NCBI GenBank assembly: GCA_964418595.1
Contig: CAYQMF010000010.1
Location: forward strand, 32,811-96,810
Source: CAYQMF01 sp964418595
GTDB lineage: Bacteria > Planctomycetota > UBA1135 > UBA2386
Direction of reading: 5' to 3'
Length of the DNA: 64,000 bases
Shown: one piece after another, positions 18,143-27,163 of the stretch
Layout: each line of letters starts with the position of its first letter
Position numbering within the stretch: position 1 is the stretch's first letter
Program-made: the position numbers and the translations under genes
The notes under the pieces: generated by a model
What the model saw: the letters and a program-made list of their open reading frames with translations, nothing else
Databases searched by the model: none
What the model was told of the DNA's origin: nothing

Positions 18143-18835
18143 ATGGACTTGAGTCCGCTCACGGTTGGCGCCATCGAGACCGTGCGCCGGCTGACTTCCG
18201 GCCTGCGCCCCGAAGCGATCCGCTTGGCGATTCTCGGCCTGCAGGCGGCCGAAGACTCGGTTTCGAAAGCTGAACCGGTATTCCTCAGATACCGAGATCT
18301 CGCTCACAGGGCCACCGAGACCGGCGAAGACTCTGGCTTCAAGCTGGGTGTAGCGGCATCAGTTCTCGGCGAGGCAACTCGCTTGCGGACGACCTGGCGC
18401 AAGTGTCTTGCGGAAGTCGTGACCGTATTCGGCTGGCAGCTCCAGCGTCTTCAGAGGCCTGTTGAGCACGAGTCCCACACGTACGCCAGCGCCTGCCATG
18501 CGCTCGCGACTCTGGGCGCGAGCGGGGAGTCGGCACCGTGGCACTTGGTCGAACAGGCCTCGGAGGACGCGATCAGGCTGATTGATCAGTGCCCGGCGAC
18601 GCGGCACTCTGAGAGACCCGAGTCCGGAAGGCGCTCCACCATCGCGGAGACGGGGCTCACGATCAAAGACGTCATGAGCGCTCTCGAGGCGGCGGGCCTG
18701 CCGGCCTCGCGAACCACCGCTCTGCGCCACTTGAGCACAGCGAACATCAAGCCGCAGCGTGTAGGGAAACGGAACCTGTACCCGCCCGCGAAGGTCGAAA
18801 CCATGATTGGCCGGGCGAGTACGCGGGACTCCTGA
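18143..18835 (+). CDS. Hypothetical protein with C-terminal helix-turn-helix-like region
   Basis: The 230-residue product is not recognised as a named family. The first 150 residues are predicted helical. The C-terminal 65 residues (LTIKDVMSALEAAGLPASRTTALRHL then QRVGKRNLYPPAKVETMI) look like a winged helix or MerR/excisionase-type DNA-binding unit ending in the 'RVGKR.LYP..' hairpin. The position after the integrase and before two small DNA-binding proteins fits a regulatory role in the element. That role is inferred. Confidence 0.6.
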   Translation: MDLSPLTVGAIETVRRLTSGLRPEAIRLAILGLQAAEDSVSKAEPVFLRYRDLAHRATETGEDSGFKLGVAASVLGEATRLRTTWRKCLAEVVTVFGWQLQRLQRPVEHESHTYASACHALATLGASGESAPWHLVEQASEDAIRLIDQCPATRHSERPESGRRSTIAETGLTIKDVMSALEAAGLPASRTTALRHLSTANIKPQRVGKRNLYPPAKVETMIGRASTRDS

Positions 18836-18978
18836 TCGCGTGGACAGTTGGACACACAAGTGTCCACGGCTGCCCATCGAAGCGTTGGCGGCGTTGAGCG
18901 CAGGGGCGTAGAGCCAGAACCGCATGGGCACTTCCGGGTTGCTGCCCGCCGTCCGTCGCAGGCTCCATCCTCGCGCGG

Positions 18979-19203
18979 ATGAAGAAAGCTGAACACGTAG
19001 TCTGGCAGCGACTCTCCGACGTGTCGGACAGGGTCGCTTCTCTCACGGGGCTCATCGTCTCGGATTCCACCGTGGGACGCTGGATCTCCCGGGGGGTACG
19101 AGGACGGAGACTGGCGGCAAGTCGAGTTGGCAAGGCATGGCTCGTTGACGAGGGTGACCTCCGCGCGTTCTTGGGCCTGGCCGAGCAGGGGGCACGCCGA
19201 TGA
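18979..19203 (+). CDS. Small DUF1580-like helix-turn-helix protein
   Basis: The 74-residue protein contains SDSTVGRWISRGVRGRRLAASRVGKAWLVDEGDLRAFL, matching the pattern of DUF1580/excisionase-like proteins (turn ending in 'RWxxRGVRGxxL', then an R-hG-x-hhh hairpin). Such proteins bind DNA at element ends or promoters. The stop overlaps the start of the next gene (ATGA), which encodes a relative. Confidence 0.7.
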   Translation: MKKAEHVVWQRLSDVSDRVASLTGLIVSDSTVGRWISRGVRGRRLAASRVGKAWLVDEGDLRAFLGLAEQGARR

Positions 19204-19541
19204 GCCAACTCGCAGCCGCTCTGCTCCACGACCACCTACCTGGAGCCTTCGCGACGGTGGCGGAGGTCGCCACGGCTCTTCCCGGCCGACGACCGGGCAA
19301 GCGCATGAGCGCGCGCGTCATCGAGCGCTGGTGTCGCTTCGGCGCCCATGGCCAGCCGCCCCTCAAATGCGATTGGATTGGGGGACGTCGTGTCATCCGC
19401 TGGAACGATCTGGCCGCGTTCCTAGAGGCCATCGCGAAGCGCAAGTCGGCCCCGACGAGCCGGGACGGCAGACGGGCACATCGTCGACGTGAGCGCCACC
19501 GTGAGCTGGCCCATCGCGCGGCGGAGGCCCTGCTGCGGTGA
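19200..19541 (+). CDS. Excisionase-like helix-turn-helix protein
   Basis: The 113-residue protein has a core (MSARVIERWCRFGAHGQPPLKCDWIGGRRVIRWNDLAAFLEAI) that repeats the layout of the upstream 74-residue protein: recognition helix, a linker, then a beta hairpin and an 'aaFl' helix. An Arg/His-rich tail follows. Together the pair may act as directionality or regulatory factors for the element. It overlaps its neighbours by four bases on both sides, as expected in a tightly coupled operon. Confidence 0.65.
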   Translation: MSQLAAALLHDHLPGAFATVAEVATALPGRRPGKRMSARVIERWCRFGAHGQPPLKCDWIGGRRVIRWNDLAAFLEAIAKRKSAPTSRDGRRAHRRRERHRELAHRAAEALLR

Positions 19542-19804
19542 ACACCCAAGAACGAAGCGAGCCCACAGTGCTGGCCGCACTGGGGCTCGGAAGCAGAACG
19601 AGAATGCACTCCCAACCATACCAGGGCGCCGACCAGGGCGCACGCCGGCGGAGCTCTCCGCCAACCCGACAGGACCACAGGAACGCGACGGACGTTCGGC
19701 GCAGACTCGACCAACAGCTCGCCGCCCTCGACCGGCGATGGGCCGTTCGCTACCTCCAGCCACTCCTGCGAGCGTTCGGCATCGCGCTGAGGGGGTCGAC
19801 ATGA
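19538..19804 (+). CDS. Small basic hypothetical protein
   Basis: The 88-residue product begins at a GTG overlapping the previous stop (GTGA) and ends in an ATGA overlap with the primase-like gene. It is Arg/Gln-rich with a helical C terminus (RRLDQQLAALDRRWAVRYLQPLLRAFG) and no recognisable domain. The call rests mainly on the overlaps on both sides. Confidence 0.45.
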   Translation: MNTQERSEPTVLAALGLGSRTRMHSQPYQGADQGARRRSSPPTRQDHRNATDVRRRLDQQLAALDRRWAVRYLQPLLRAFGIALRGST

Positions 19805-20826
19805 GGCCGCTCGATGATCCCGTTGGAGCGATCGCCGCATGGAACGTCGCGCATCCGATCGAACCCCCAACGAAGAACCGACGGTGCCCAGCCTGCGAGC
19901 ACGTCGGCTGCTGGGGCCTGCTGCCCCAGAATCCGTACCGATGGTTTTGCTTCAGTTCCCAGCACGAAGTGGATGGTGACGACTGTGGACGGAAGACCAG
20001 CGTGGGCTACTTCGGCGACGCCCTCGACCTCGAGGCACATGTCCGCGACTGCTCGCGCATCGACGTGCTCATCCACGACGGGTACCTGAGCCCGCGGCAC
20101 GAAGCCGTCCGTCCGACGCCGCGACCATCTGTAAGCGTCACGCGTCCATCTCGCCCGCCGAGGAGGATCGTCTCCGCGACCCCACCCGAGATCGACATTC
20201 TCCCTCTGGTCGAATTGGCTGTCATCGCGACTCCCGATGCCTGGCTGCGGCGACATGCCGAATCCCTGGCCCTGCCACCGGACTCAGCCCTGCGTGCGTT
20301 GCGACGGCTACGTGTCCACCGTCACTCCGAGACGGTCAGTGGATGGCCGATGCGCGACGACGCCGGGCGCGTCATCGGCATCCGGTACCGCGGCACGGAC
20401 GGACGGAAGTGGTCGTACCGTGGCGGGCGCGAGGGCCTCTTCGTCCCCGACGACCTCGCTGCAGACGGCCTCCTTCTCCTGCCCGAAGGCGCCAGCGACA
20501 CGGCGGTACTGCTGACCCTCGGTTTCGAAGCAGCCGGGCGACCCAGCTGCGCGACCGGCCTCCCCCACTGCCGCCAGCTCGCGCGCCACCGCGACGTGAT
20601 CGTGGTGGCTGACGCCGACGCTCCGGGTCGCACCGGCGCCGAGGCCCTCGCAGCCAAGCTCACGCCTCTGGCCCGCTCGGTCCGAGTCATCCAGCCCCCG
20701 CCGCCCTTCAAGGACGTGCGCGCCTGGGTCGGCGGCGGGGCGAGACCGAACGACGTCCAAGACCTCATCCACAACGCGAAGCCGTGGAAGGTCGACCTGC
20801 GTGAGAGCGCGGGAGGCACGCGATGA
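19801..20826 (+). CDS. Primase-like protein: zinc-binding N terminus and TOPRIM domain
   Basis: The product has 341 residues. Near the N terminus, CPACEHVGCW (Cys29, 32, 37) and later Cys50 and Cys62 resemble the zinc domain of DnaG/phage primases. The C-terminal half has a TOPRIM pattern: LLLLPEGASDTAVLLTLGF (acidic residue in the first motif), then VIVVADADAPGRTGAEALA (DxD). It lacks an obvious full catalytic RNA-polymerase core between them, so it may be an element-specific primase or a primase/helicase accessory. It is coupled by ATGA to the DUF3631 ATPase gene. Confidence 0.75.
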   Translation: MRPLDDPVGAIAAWNVAHPIEPPTKNRRCPACEHVGCWGLLPQNPYRWFCFSSQHEVDGDDCGRKTSVGYFGDALDLEAHVRDCSRIDVLIHDGYLSPRHEAVRPTPRPSVSVTRPSRPPRRIVSATPPEIDILPLVELAVIATPDAWLRRHAESLALPPDSALRALRRLRVHRHSETVSGWPMRDDAGRVIGIRYRGTDGRKWSYRGGREGLFVPDDLAADGLLLLPEGASDTAVLLTLGFEAAGRPSCATGLPHCRQLARHRDVIVVADADAPGRTGAEALAAKLTPLARSVRVIQPPPPFKDVRAWVGGGARPNDVQDLIHNAKPWKVDLRESAGGTR

Positions 20827-22280
20827 CCGGCGAGGTCCAACTCGCGTGGGACGCACGCTGGAACGGTCGCCGCGTCCAGGTCATCGTCCGGCAAGGCTCC
20901 GAGGTCCTGCACTCCGACCTCGTCGACCCGACCGGCGTCGAGTCGCGCCGGCGGATGCTCGCGCGTTTCACGTCGAAGTTCCCCAGGATCCCCTCGGAGC
21001 CGATCGAACAGCGCCTGCTCAACTTGGCGAACGAGCGACCACCCAAGGCCGACGCCGCGACCACCGTGGTCGACACCGACCCCGAGCCGTGGTCGGAGCC
21101 CGTGAACGGCGAGGCGTTGCTCGACGAAATCTGGGGCCTGATCCGGCGCCATGTCGTGCTTCCAGACCTCGCGGCCGAAGCCATCGCCCTCTGGATTCTC
21201 CACAGCTACGTCTTCGACCGCTTCCAGTACACACCGCGGCTCCTGATCCACTCTCCCGAGAAGCGGTGCGGCAAGAGCCTCCTCGCGCGACTGGTCGGTG
21301 CGCTGGTTCGATCCCCGCTATCCTGCGACAACATCACCGCGGCGGCGCTGTTCCGCTCTATCGAGAAGTTTCGGCCAACCCTCCTGATCGACGAAGCCGA
21401 CACGCTCCTGCGCGGCAGGAACGTGCAGGAAGACCTGCGGGGCGTACTCAACGCCGGCTTCCAACGGGGTGGTTGCGTGCTGCGCTGCAACGGTGACGAC
21501 AACGAGCCCACCAGGTTCGAGGTCTTCGCTCCGGTTGCCCTGGCCATGATCGGTAAGCCCCCGGACACCGTCGAGGACCGCTCGATCGGTATAGCAATGC
21601 GGCGCAAGACGAAGTCGGAGAACGTCGAAAGGGTCCGTCCGGGACGCGACCTGCGCGATGATCTCCTGCCCGTGGTCCAGCGCTGCATGCGCTGGGTGCA
21701 GGATCAGGGCGAGGATCTGGCCGAGAGCGAACCCGCGGTCCCCGAAGCACTCGACGACCGCGCCGCCGACTGCTGGTTCCCCCTCCTCGCGCTCGCCGAC
21801 GCGGTCGGCGAAGGTTGGGGCGAACGCGCACGCGCCGCAGCCCTGGCGTTGTCCGCGGGCCGCGACGAGGCGGCGGCGTCGCTGAACATCGATCTGCTCG
21901 CCGACCTTCGCGAGATCTTCGACCAGACCGACGCCACCCAGCTCCCGACGGCCCAGATCCTCCAGCACCTGCACGCGAACGAGGAACGCCCGTGGGCCGA
22001 GTTCGCGAACGGGCGGGGGCTCAGCCCTCACCATCTCTCCAGCCATCTCCGACCGTTCGGGGTGCGCCCGGTCAACATCCGGACGATCACCAAGGTGCTC
22101 AAGGGTTACCGGCGTGAGGACTTCAAGGAGGCGTGGACGCGCTACCTCGCCGCCGCGACGCGTCCCCCCGCGGAAGCCGCTACACCGCTACATTCGCATG
22201 GTGCCGACCCGAACGCGCACGCCGATCCGGTACGCGTCTCCGTTACGCCTCCGCTCCAAGTGCCCTCGACCGGGTCGTAG
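20823..22280 (+). CDS. DUF3631-type helicase-like ATPase
   Basis: The 485-residue protein has Walker A HSPEKRCGKS (143-152), Walker B LLIDEADTLL (187-196) and arginine-containing motifs downstream, in the arrangement of DUF3631 proteins. The C terminus (LSPHHLSSHLRPFGVRPVNIRTITKVLKGYRREDFKEAWTRYL) is the usual winged-helix-like segment of that family. These proteins accompany TOPRIM primases in integrative elements and phages and probably unwind DNA at replication initiation. An iteron-like repeat cluster straddles its 3' end, which supports a replication role. Confidence 0.85.
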   Translation: MTGEVQLAWDARWNGRRVQVIVRQGSEVLHSDLVDPTGVESRRRMLARFTSKFPRIPSEPIEQRLLNLANERPPKADAATTVVDTDPEPWSEPVNGEALLDEIWGLIRRHVVLPDLAAEAIALWILHSYVFDRFQYTPRLLIHSPEKRCGKSLLARLVGALVRSPLSCDNITAAALFRSIEKFRPTLLIDEADTLLRGRNVQEDLRGVLNAGFQRGGCVLRCNGDDNEPTRFEVFAPVALAMIGKPPDTVEDRSIGIAMRRKTKSENVERVRPGRDLRDDLLPVVQRCMRWVQDQGEDLAESEPAVPEALDDRAADCWFPLLALADAVGEGWGERARAAALALSAGRDEAAASLNIDLLADLREIFDQTDATQLPTAQILQHLHANEERPWAEFANGRGLSPHHLSSHLRPFGVRPVNIRTITKVLKGYRREDFKEAWTRYLAAATRPPAEAATPLHSHGADPNAHADPVRVSVTPPLQVPSTGS

Positions 22281-22348
22281 CGAAACCGCGTAGCGGGTGT
22301 CGCCCCGCCCAGGAAGCCCGGACCGGCGCCGATGTAGCGGTGTAGCGG
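22177..22348. repeat. Iteron-like GTAGCGG repeats and 17-bp inverted repeat
   Basis: CCGCTACACCGCTACAT (22177-22193) is perfectly inverted at 22332-22348. Each arm is itself a tandem of a TGTAGCGG-like 8-mer. Further GTAGCG copies lie at 22277 and 22290. Placed at the end of the helicase-like gene, the cluster looks like an origin or initiator-binding site. That role is inferred. Confidence 0.5.
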
Positions 22349-22442
22349 TCTTCGCGGGAGGGCCACCACGAAGTCGGTTCCCGCACCCGCCTGCCTCGCT
22401 AAGCTCTCCGCACCCAACCCGACCGCGAGGAAGAGCCAGTCC

Positions 22443-22640
22443 GTGGCAGCACGACGCAAGAAGAACGGCAGCGAGGACCGCAAGGGCAGCCTCGGCTTCG
22501 AGGAGAAGCTCTGGGCTGCCGCCGACCTCCTCCGCAACAACCTCGACCGAGTACAAGCACGTCGTCCTCGGCCTGCTCTTCCTCAAGTACATCTCCGACG
22601 TCTTCCTCGACCGCCAGCGCGACCTCGCCCACCAGGTCGT
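22443..22640 (+). pseudogene. Decayed hsdM (type I DNA methyltransferase) N-terminal fragment
   Basis: From a GTG at 22443 the frame encodes SLGFEEKLWAAADLLRNNLD, then near 22550 the reading frame shifts. The continuing frame reads EYKHVVLGLLFLKYISDVF. Joined, these are the hallmark first 60 residues of HsdM (LGFE..LW.AAD.LR.N.D..EYKHVVLGL.FLKYISD). No catalytic NPPF-type region follows; similarity stops near 22620. It is therefore a frameshifted, truncated remnant. The matching hsdR C-terminal remnant lies about 9.4 kb downstream on the same strand. Confidence 0.8.
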
Positions 22641-22825
22641 CACCCCCGGCACCCCCTACTACGTAGCCGCCCTACGCCCGCGGCATCGCGGCCGTGGTCA
22701 TCATCAACGGGTCGACGATGAACCTCCCGTCCCCTCGGACCGGCAAGCGGCGCGGCCGTACCTGTTCGGTAGTCGAGACCGCCGGCGACCACTCGCAGCT
22801 CGCTCGTCCCAGCTCGCGGATCGCG

Positions 22826-23308
22826 TCAGTCGGCTGGCTCGGACCCCCCACCATCGGCCAACGTGTGGGACGAGTCAACGTCCGGCGGCTCGGCGCCGGT
22901 GAGTTGCGCGCCTGCGAGGAATCCGAGAAGGGCAAAGTCTCCAAGGTCTGGGCCGCACAGCTTGTGCCAAGTCCTAATCGCCACACGATGAGCGATCAGA
23001 CCTGTGACGCCCCATGTGAGCAGTGCGGCGATCATCAGGAGCCCAACGATCGTGAATGGGTGCGTGACTCCAGTCTTCACCCAGACGTAGATCAGGCAGA
23101 ACAGCGTCGCGGCCACAGGGGTGACCGCAGCGAGGACTGCGCCCAGAATATCCCACTCCCAAGCACCAAACCAGATTGTCGCGATGTACGCCACCATGGT
23201 GACGGCGAGGGCCAACTTCCGAATGCCGACGAGCACGAAGTAGGTGCGGGGTCGCACGAAGCGGATCGCGGCAAAGCTAGCGGCATCAAGGGGCCTGTGG
23301 TCCCGCAC
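22826..23308 (-). CDS. Small integral membrane protein, unknown function
   Basis: The 160-residue product starts at a GTG with GAGGAAG about seven bases upstream on the minus strand. Three strong hydrophobic segments are seen (YFVLVGIRKLALAVTMVAYIAT; ILGAVLAAVTPVAATLFCLIYVWV; TIVGLLMIAALLTWGVTGLIA). The C-terminal 45 residues are acidic and probably cytoplasmic or disordered. No family is recognised. It is alone on its strand, inside the region between the hsdM and hsdR remnants. Confidence 0.55.
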   Translation of the reverse strand: MRDHRPLDAASFAAIRFVRPRTYFVLVGIRKLALAVTMVAYIATIWFGAWEWDILGAVLAAVTPVAATLFCLIYVWVKTGVTHPFTIVGLLMIAALLTWGVTGLIAHRVAIRTWHKLCGPDLGDFALLGFLAGAQLTGAEPPDVDSSHTLADGGGSEPAD

Positions 23309-23798
23309 GACTCACTTCCTCTTTTGGAGCGACGAGACCAACTGGTCGGAGATGTCCATCGCGCGGTCCCGCATGCACGGATGCAGGGCCTTCCGCCGCA
23401 CTGGTCCGCAGCGACGGTGAGCGATCGAGCAGATCGGACATGACCGGTGAGTCTACCCGGGCCCTGCCGGGCCTCGCGAGGAAGCTGTCCCCCGAATAAC
23501 CGGACAACCAGGCGTACGCCGCGGCATTGGGCGAGCAGGCCTGCAGCCTCGAGCCGGGGGGATCTGGAGCATGTGGGTGCTGGGGGCGGACGGCGGTTCT
23601 GACGTGAACCCCGAACCTGAGATGTGTGTATGGAGCGGACGAGTCGTGCAACAGGAGGTGACCGCGGCGGCATCCGCGGGATCCCTTCGGCGCAGCTGCC
23701 GAGCCGCCCGACGTCGCTCTGGCGAGGCCGATCCCCTCTTTCGCTCGCAGGACGGACGGCGCGCTGGGTCCGTCCTGCCAGCGACTCACGCCCGGGCC
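23309..23798. other. No convincing gene
   Basis: This is 490 bases between the membrane protein and the HEPN-like gene. Open frames on both strands exist, but their compositions (Arg/Pro/Ser-rich shadows) do not look coding. On the minus strand the last bases before 23309 read as a short peptide end (AMDISDQLVSSLQKRK) that stops just before the membrane-protein start; it may be the tail of a decayed gene. Confidence 0.4.
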
Positions 23799-24482
23799 CT
23801 AGATTCTCCTACGGACGATCTGGGCCCACTCTTCGTAGGCGTCGAGGAGGGCGAAGAACCACTCCTGGTCGTCCGGGGCCGCCTTAGGGTACTCCGCGAG
23901 AAACCTTCCCGGGCCCAGTCCCTTCCTCTGCGCTGGCGTCAGACGCACCGGGTCCTTCCCAAGCATCTTCGTGAAAGTGTCGTTGCCCTTCCCGTGCCCG
24001 ATGCGATTCCTGATGACCAGCGCCATCTCAAGATACGTCGCCTTGGGGTTCCCCAGGAGCGAGTCGACCTGCGCGTAGGTACTGTTCTTCCCAAGCAAGC
24101 CCGCGGATCGCCTCTTCATCTTGGTGACGTGAGCCCATCCTCCCATGTTCGGCCGGATCCCTTCGTCGGACGACCCGACCATGTGCTCGGCTCGAGTCCG
24201 GTTGACGTGCAACTTCTTCTGCACCTCAAGCACGAGGGTGCGCTTTGCGAACAGCTCGAACTTCGCCGCTACTTCGAAAAAGATGTACTCGGCTAGGTCC
24301 CTGCGATCGGGGTTCGACAGAGGCTTCGGCTTGGGCTTCGCTTCCCCCGCGTCCTTGACCGCGTATCCGTTCCTCACGACCCGCTCGAAGAGCTGCCTCG
24401 CCCGCTTCGTCGCTGCGAGAAACTCCACAGCGGCCGTCTTCGACGCCCTCCAGGGACTCTTCTTCTTCTTCGACTTGGCCAT
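23799..24482 (-). CDS. Putative HEPN-domain protein
   Basis: The 227-residue product is started at the ATG of MAKSKKKKSP; the longer frame upstream looks non-coding. The chain is helical and lysine-rich at the N terminus. It contains LEMALVIRNRIGHGKGNDTF, which fits the Rx4-6H motif of HEPN ribonucleases (R-N-R-I-G-H), preceded by a long helical domain with EYIFFEVAAKFELFAKRTLVLEVQKKL. HEPN proteins serve as toxins or effector RNases in defence. No nucleotidyltransferase (MNT) antitoxin is adjacent. The HEPN call is from the motif and fold look only. Confidence 0.5.
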   Translation of the reverse strand: MAKSKKKKSPWRASKTAAVEFLAATKRARQLFERVVRNGYAVKDAGEAKPKPKPLSNPDRRDLAEYIFFEVAAKFELFAKRTLVLEVQKKLHVNRTRAEHMVGSSDEGIRPNMGGWAHVTKMKRRSAGLLGKNSTYAQVDSLLGNPKATYLEMALVIRNRIGHGKGNDTFTKMLGKDPVRLTPAQRKGLGPGRFLAEYPKAAPDDQEWFFALLDAYEEWAQIVRRRI

Positions 24483-24599
24483 CGGGTATCGCTGCCTGAG
24501 TTGCGGTGTCCGTACGACGCCCCACGGTATCCGACCTGCGCACCCTGGGCCGCTACCGATCGGACATCGCAACCGTCGCGCCCGTGGGCAATGTTGCCG

Positions 24600-25318
24600 G
24601 GAACGGGTGGCCGGGCTTCACGGCGGTGTTCAGGGACATCACGAGTTCACGGGGACATCGATGGAGAGATGTAGAGGGGCGGGATGGCCTTGGGGTCGGA
24701 GAGGCGTGGACGCCGTCGCGAGTCCACGTTCTGTCTACCCACGGCTGGACGACCGCCCACAGCTTTGACGCGAGTTCGCTGGGGTCGCCGATGGCGTTCA
24801 CGGGGCTGGATGAGATCAACGGCCTTGGAGGAGCGACTTCGCTGTCGCGCTCCTCTCAGTTCAACGTTGGCACACGGTACAGCGTCGGTTGCGTGCGCTT
24901 CTACGGCCCCGTCGGTGCAGACCACCGTGTGTTCGGCAGCGGGTGCCCCGTCGCCGCTCCCGTGGCTCAGCGCGGTTCGCCTACCGCGAGTCGGCGAGCC
25001 GTTCGAGCTCCGGATCGTGCCGGTCCGGCCTTTTAGCTTCACGGTGCTACTGCTCGGCGCGTCGAACTCGGCGTGGGGAGGCGTTGTGCTCCCTCCGGAT
25101 CTCGGCCTGCTCGGGATGCTGACCCCTGCACGTTGCTTGCCCGCGGGGATGTCTGAGCAGCCTTGTTCAGCACGACAGGAACGACGGGGTGATCGACCAC
25201 TACCCCCGCGGACTACGCGCTTCTCCGCGCGCGGTTCTACAACCAAGCCGCTCCGTTCGACGTGCGCGCAAAACGCGTTCGGAGTGATCGCGACAAATGG
25301 CGTTGATTGCCAATGTGG
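24600..25318 (+). pseudogene. Decayed FG-GAP/planctomycete C-terminal-module gene
   Basis: Across shifting plus-strand frames the DNA encodes pieces of the module seen intact at 34723-36270. These are VRFYGPVGADHRVFGSGC; then AVRLPRVGEPFELRIVPVRPF, SFTVLLLGASNSAWGG and LPPDLGLLGM; then ALFSTTGTTG, TPADYALLRARFYNQAAPFD; and NAFGVIATNG. At least three frameshifts and two in-frame stops separate them. It is a broken third paralogue of the two secreted cargo proteins, in opposite orientation. Confidence 0.8.
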
Positions 25319-25763
25319 GTGGGATATATGATCTGGTACAGGGTCATTTAGCGCGTGCAACGATTGCACCATCGAATGCATATGCGTCCCGAGATGATGG
25401 GACTCCAATTCGGAGAGGGCCGGAGTCCCGTTTGGCCACTTACTACCCCTCTCCACCCCCTGCGTGCCCACGTGGCCGCGAGTCTCGGCGCGAGTGCCGC
25501 CGCGAATCCGCTCCCAGTCAGTATGTCAAACGGAAGCCGGACGACGGCGCGTCCTTCGTGCTCCTTCGCGGCGAACGGCGGCACGGCGATAGAATAAGGT
25601 GAATCTAGAGAATCACCGACATTCATTGCAACAATGCGGGCCGTGCGCACGTATTAGCGTCGTTCGCGTTCGCCGCACGTCGCCGCGTACGTGAAGCGGC
25701 CCCCGCAGGCGTTAGAGCGCCGGCGAGGGCCTAGACAACCCCCTGCGATCACAGGAGATTGCC
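25319..25763 (+). promoter_or_regulatory. Non-coding region ahead of the eight-gene operon
   Basis: No gene is seen. The left part is less GC-rich than the surroundings (GGGATATATGATCTGG near 25320). Immediately before the first gene, CACAGGAG lies about seven bases from the ATG and is a good ribosome-binding site. The operon promoter should lie here, but no convincing -35/-10 pair could be fixed. Confidence 0.4.
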
Positions 25764-26756
25764 ATGGCCGACAAGGCTACGGGCGCGTCTGCGCCTTGCC
25801 ACGTCCCGATCGGACGTGATGCGTTCCTTTCCCTCCGGTTGACCCGCGACCCCGAGGAAGCCTACGCGGCGCTCTGCCGCGCCCTGCGCGAACACGATCA
25901 CCCGGCCGATGCTCTCGCCGCGTGCTCCGAGATCATCGACGGGCACGGCGTCGAAACCGTCACCCTCGCCGACGGGTCGGAGTGCCTGTACGTGAACAAG
26001 GGCGACACGTACGACGCGACCGTGTGCCACACGGAGGCGGAAGGCTACTTCGTGTCGTCGTGGGGCGACGTGTACGAAGCGGCCGACCGGGCGCGGGAGG
26101 AAGACTCCGGCGAGCGACGCTGCGCGTACTGCTCCGCGTGGTCGGAGCCCGGGGAGCCGTGCGGCGAGTGCGGCCGCGACCCGGAGACGGGGGACCCATG
26201 GCCCGAACCCCTGCGGCACGTGCGCCTTGAGACGGGCCACACGCTCCGCACGTGGGACACCGGCCGGTCCGCCGGCAACGGCATGATGGCCCGGACACGC
26301 ATCGGGTACGCGTTCACGAGCCCCGACGGTGAGTGCGTGTTCCGGGGCACCGACTTCCGGGGCTCGCCGATGCACGCCGACGATTCGGACGCGACCCTGC
26401 GCGCGTTGCTCGGGTTTCTGACGCTGCGGCTGGGCGACACGGACCGCGAGTACTTCGACGGCTACACCGACGCGCAACGGGCCTTCGCCGCGTCGTCGGA
26501 GTGCGAGACGCTGGCTTGGCTGTACTCCGACGATGGCCCGGGGACGTTCGCCGATGTCGACGACGAAGCCGAGTGCGACACGTGCGGCGAGCCGATGGAA
26601 GCGCCGTTGCCGGAGGGCTGGCGCTGCGCCGGATGCCAGCGCGACATCGGCGACGGTGGCGGGAACGAGTGCGCGACCTGCGGCGTGCCGTGGATCGGTG
26701 GCGGAGTCTGCGGGGACTGCGAGCGGTCGAACGGAACGCGGAGGGCCGACGGATGA
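25764..26756 (+). CDS. Hypothetical protein with zinc-ribbon-like Cys pairs
   Basis: This is the first gene of the operon, 330 residues. The N-terminal half is acidic with GVETVTLADGSECLYVNKGDTYDATV. In the middle is CAYCSAWSEPGEPCGECG, and at the C terminus CDTCGEPM...CAGCQRDI...CATCGVPWIGGGVCGDC, four to five CxxC knuckles that probably bind two or three zinc ions. A duplicated-looking segment (YAFTSPDGECVFRGTDFRGSPMHADDSDATLRALLGFL) is not recognised. It may bind nucleic acid or act as an element-specific regulator; no function is claimed. It ends in an ATGA overlap with the next gene. Confidence 0.75.
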   Translation: MADKATGASAPCHVPIGRDAFLSLRLTRDPEEAYAALCRALREHDHPADALAACSEIIDGHGVETVTLADGSECLYVNKGDTYDATVCHTEAEGYFVSSWGDVYEAADRAREEDSGERRCAYCSAWSEPGEPCGECGRDPETGDPWPEPLRHVRLETGHTLRTWDTGRSAGNGMMARTRIGYAFTSPDGECVFRGTDFRGSPMHADDSDATLRALLGFLTLRLGDTDREYFDGYTDAQRAFAASSECETLAWLYSDDGPGTFADVDDEAECDTCGEPMEAPLPEGWRCAGCQRDIGDGGGNECATCGVPWIGGGVCGDCERSNGTRRADG

Positions 26757-27163
26757 GCGGCATCCCGGATCGGTCGGACCGCGTGTCCGACTTCGTGTGC
26801 GTGCCCGCGGGCACCTATCTCTGCCGCGTCGACGACGTGCGGGCCGGGGTCACCCGGTCCGGCGACGTTCGATGGTCGCTGCGCCTTGTCGTGGCCGACG
26901 GCCCCTGCGCGGGCCGCGTCGCCGCGTGGGACGCGATCGTGTTCTCGGTTCGCGCCCTGCCGCGCGCGGGGCGGGTGTTCGCCGCTCTCGGCGTGCCGGT
27001 CGCCGGCCGCGTCCGCGTCGAACCCGAGGGCTTGCTCGGCCGGCTGGCGTCGGTCGAAGTCCGGCCCGCGGAGTGCCGCTCGGCCGACGGTTCGACCGTC
27101 CGGCGGAACGAGATCCCGTACGACGGCTGGCGCCCGGCGCCGGCGGGGAGGGCCACGCCATGA
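26753..27163 (+). CDS. DUF669-like (phage-type ssDNA-binding-like) protein
   Basis: The 136-residue product has VPAGTYLCRVDDVRAGVTRSGDVRWSLRLVVADGPCAGRVAAWDAIVFS, which follows the DUF669 pattern (PAGTY..ri......t..G...w.l.l.v.dGp..Gr..wd). Later LLGRLASVEVRPAECRSADGSTVRRNEIPY resembles the '..G..v.v.v.......g....n.v..y' end. DUF669 proteins occur in phage replication cassettes and are thought to bind single-stranded DNA. The neighbouring clamp-like gene fits this. It is joined to both neighbours by ATGA overlaps. Confidence 0.6.
   Translation: MSGIPDRSDRVSDFVCVPAGTYLCRVDDVRAGVTRSGDVRWSLRLVVADGPCAGRVAAWDAIVFSVRALPRAGRVFAALGVPVAGRVRVEPEGLLGRLASVEVRPAECRSADGSTVRRNEIPYDGWRPAPAGRATP

Noticed and set aside
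22694..23443. 249-codon plus-strand frame
   Set aside because: It is antisense to a membrane protein with clear hydrophobic helices and a good ribosome-binding site; the plus frame is charged and low-complexity.
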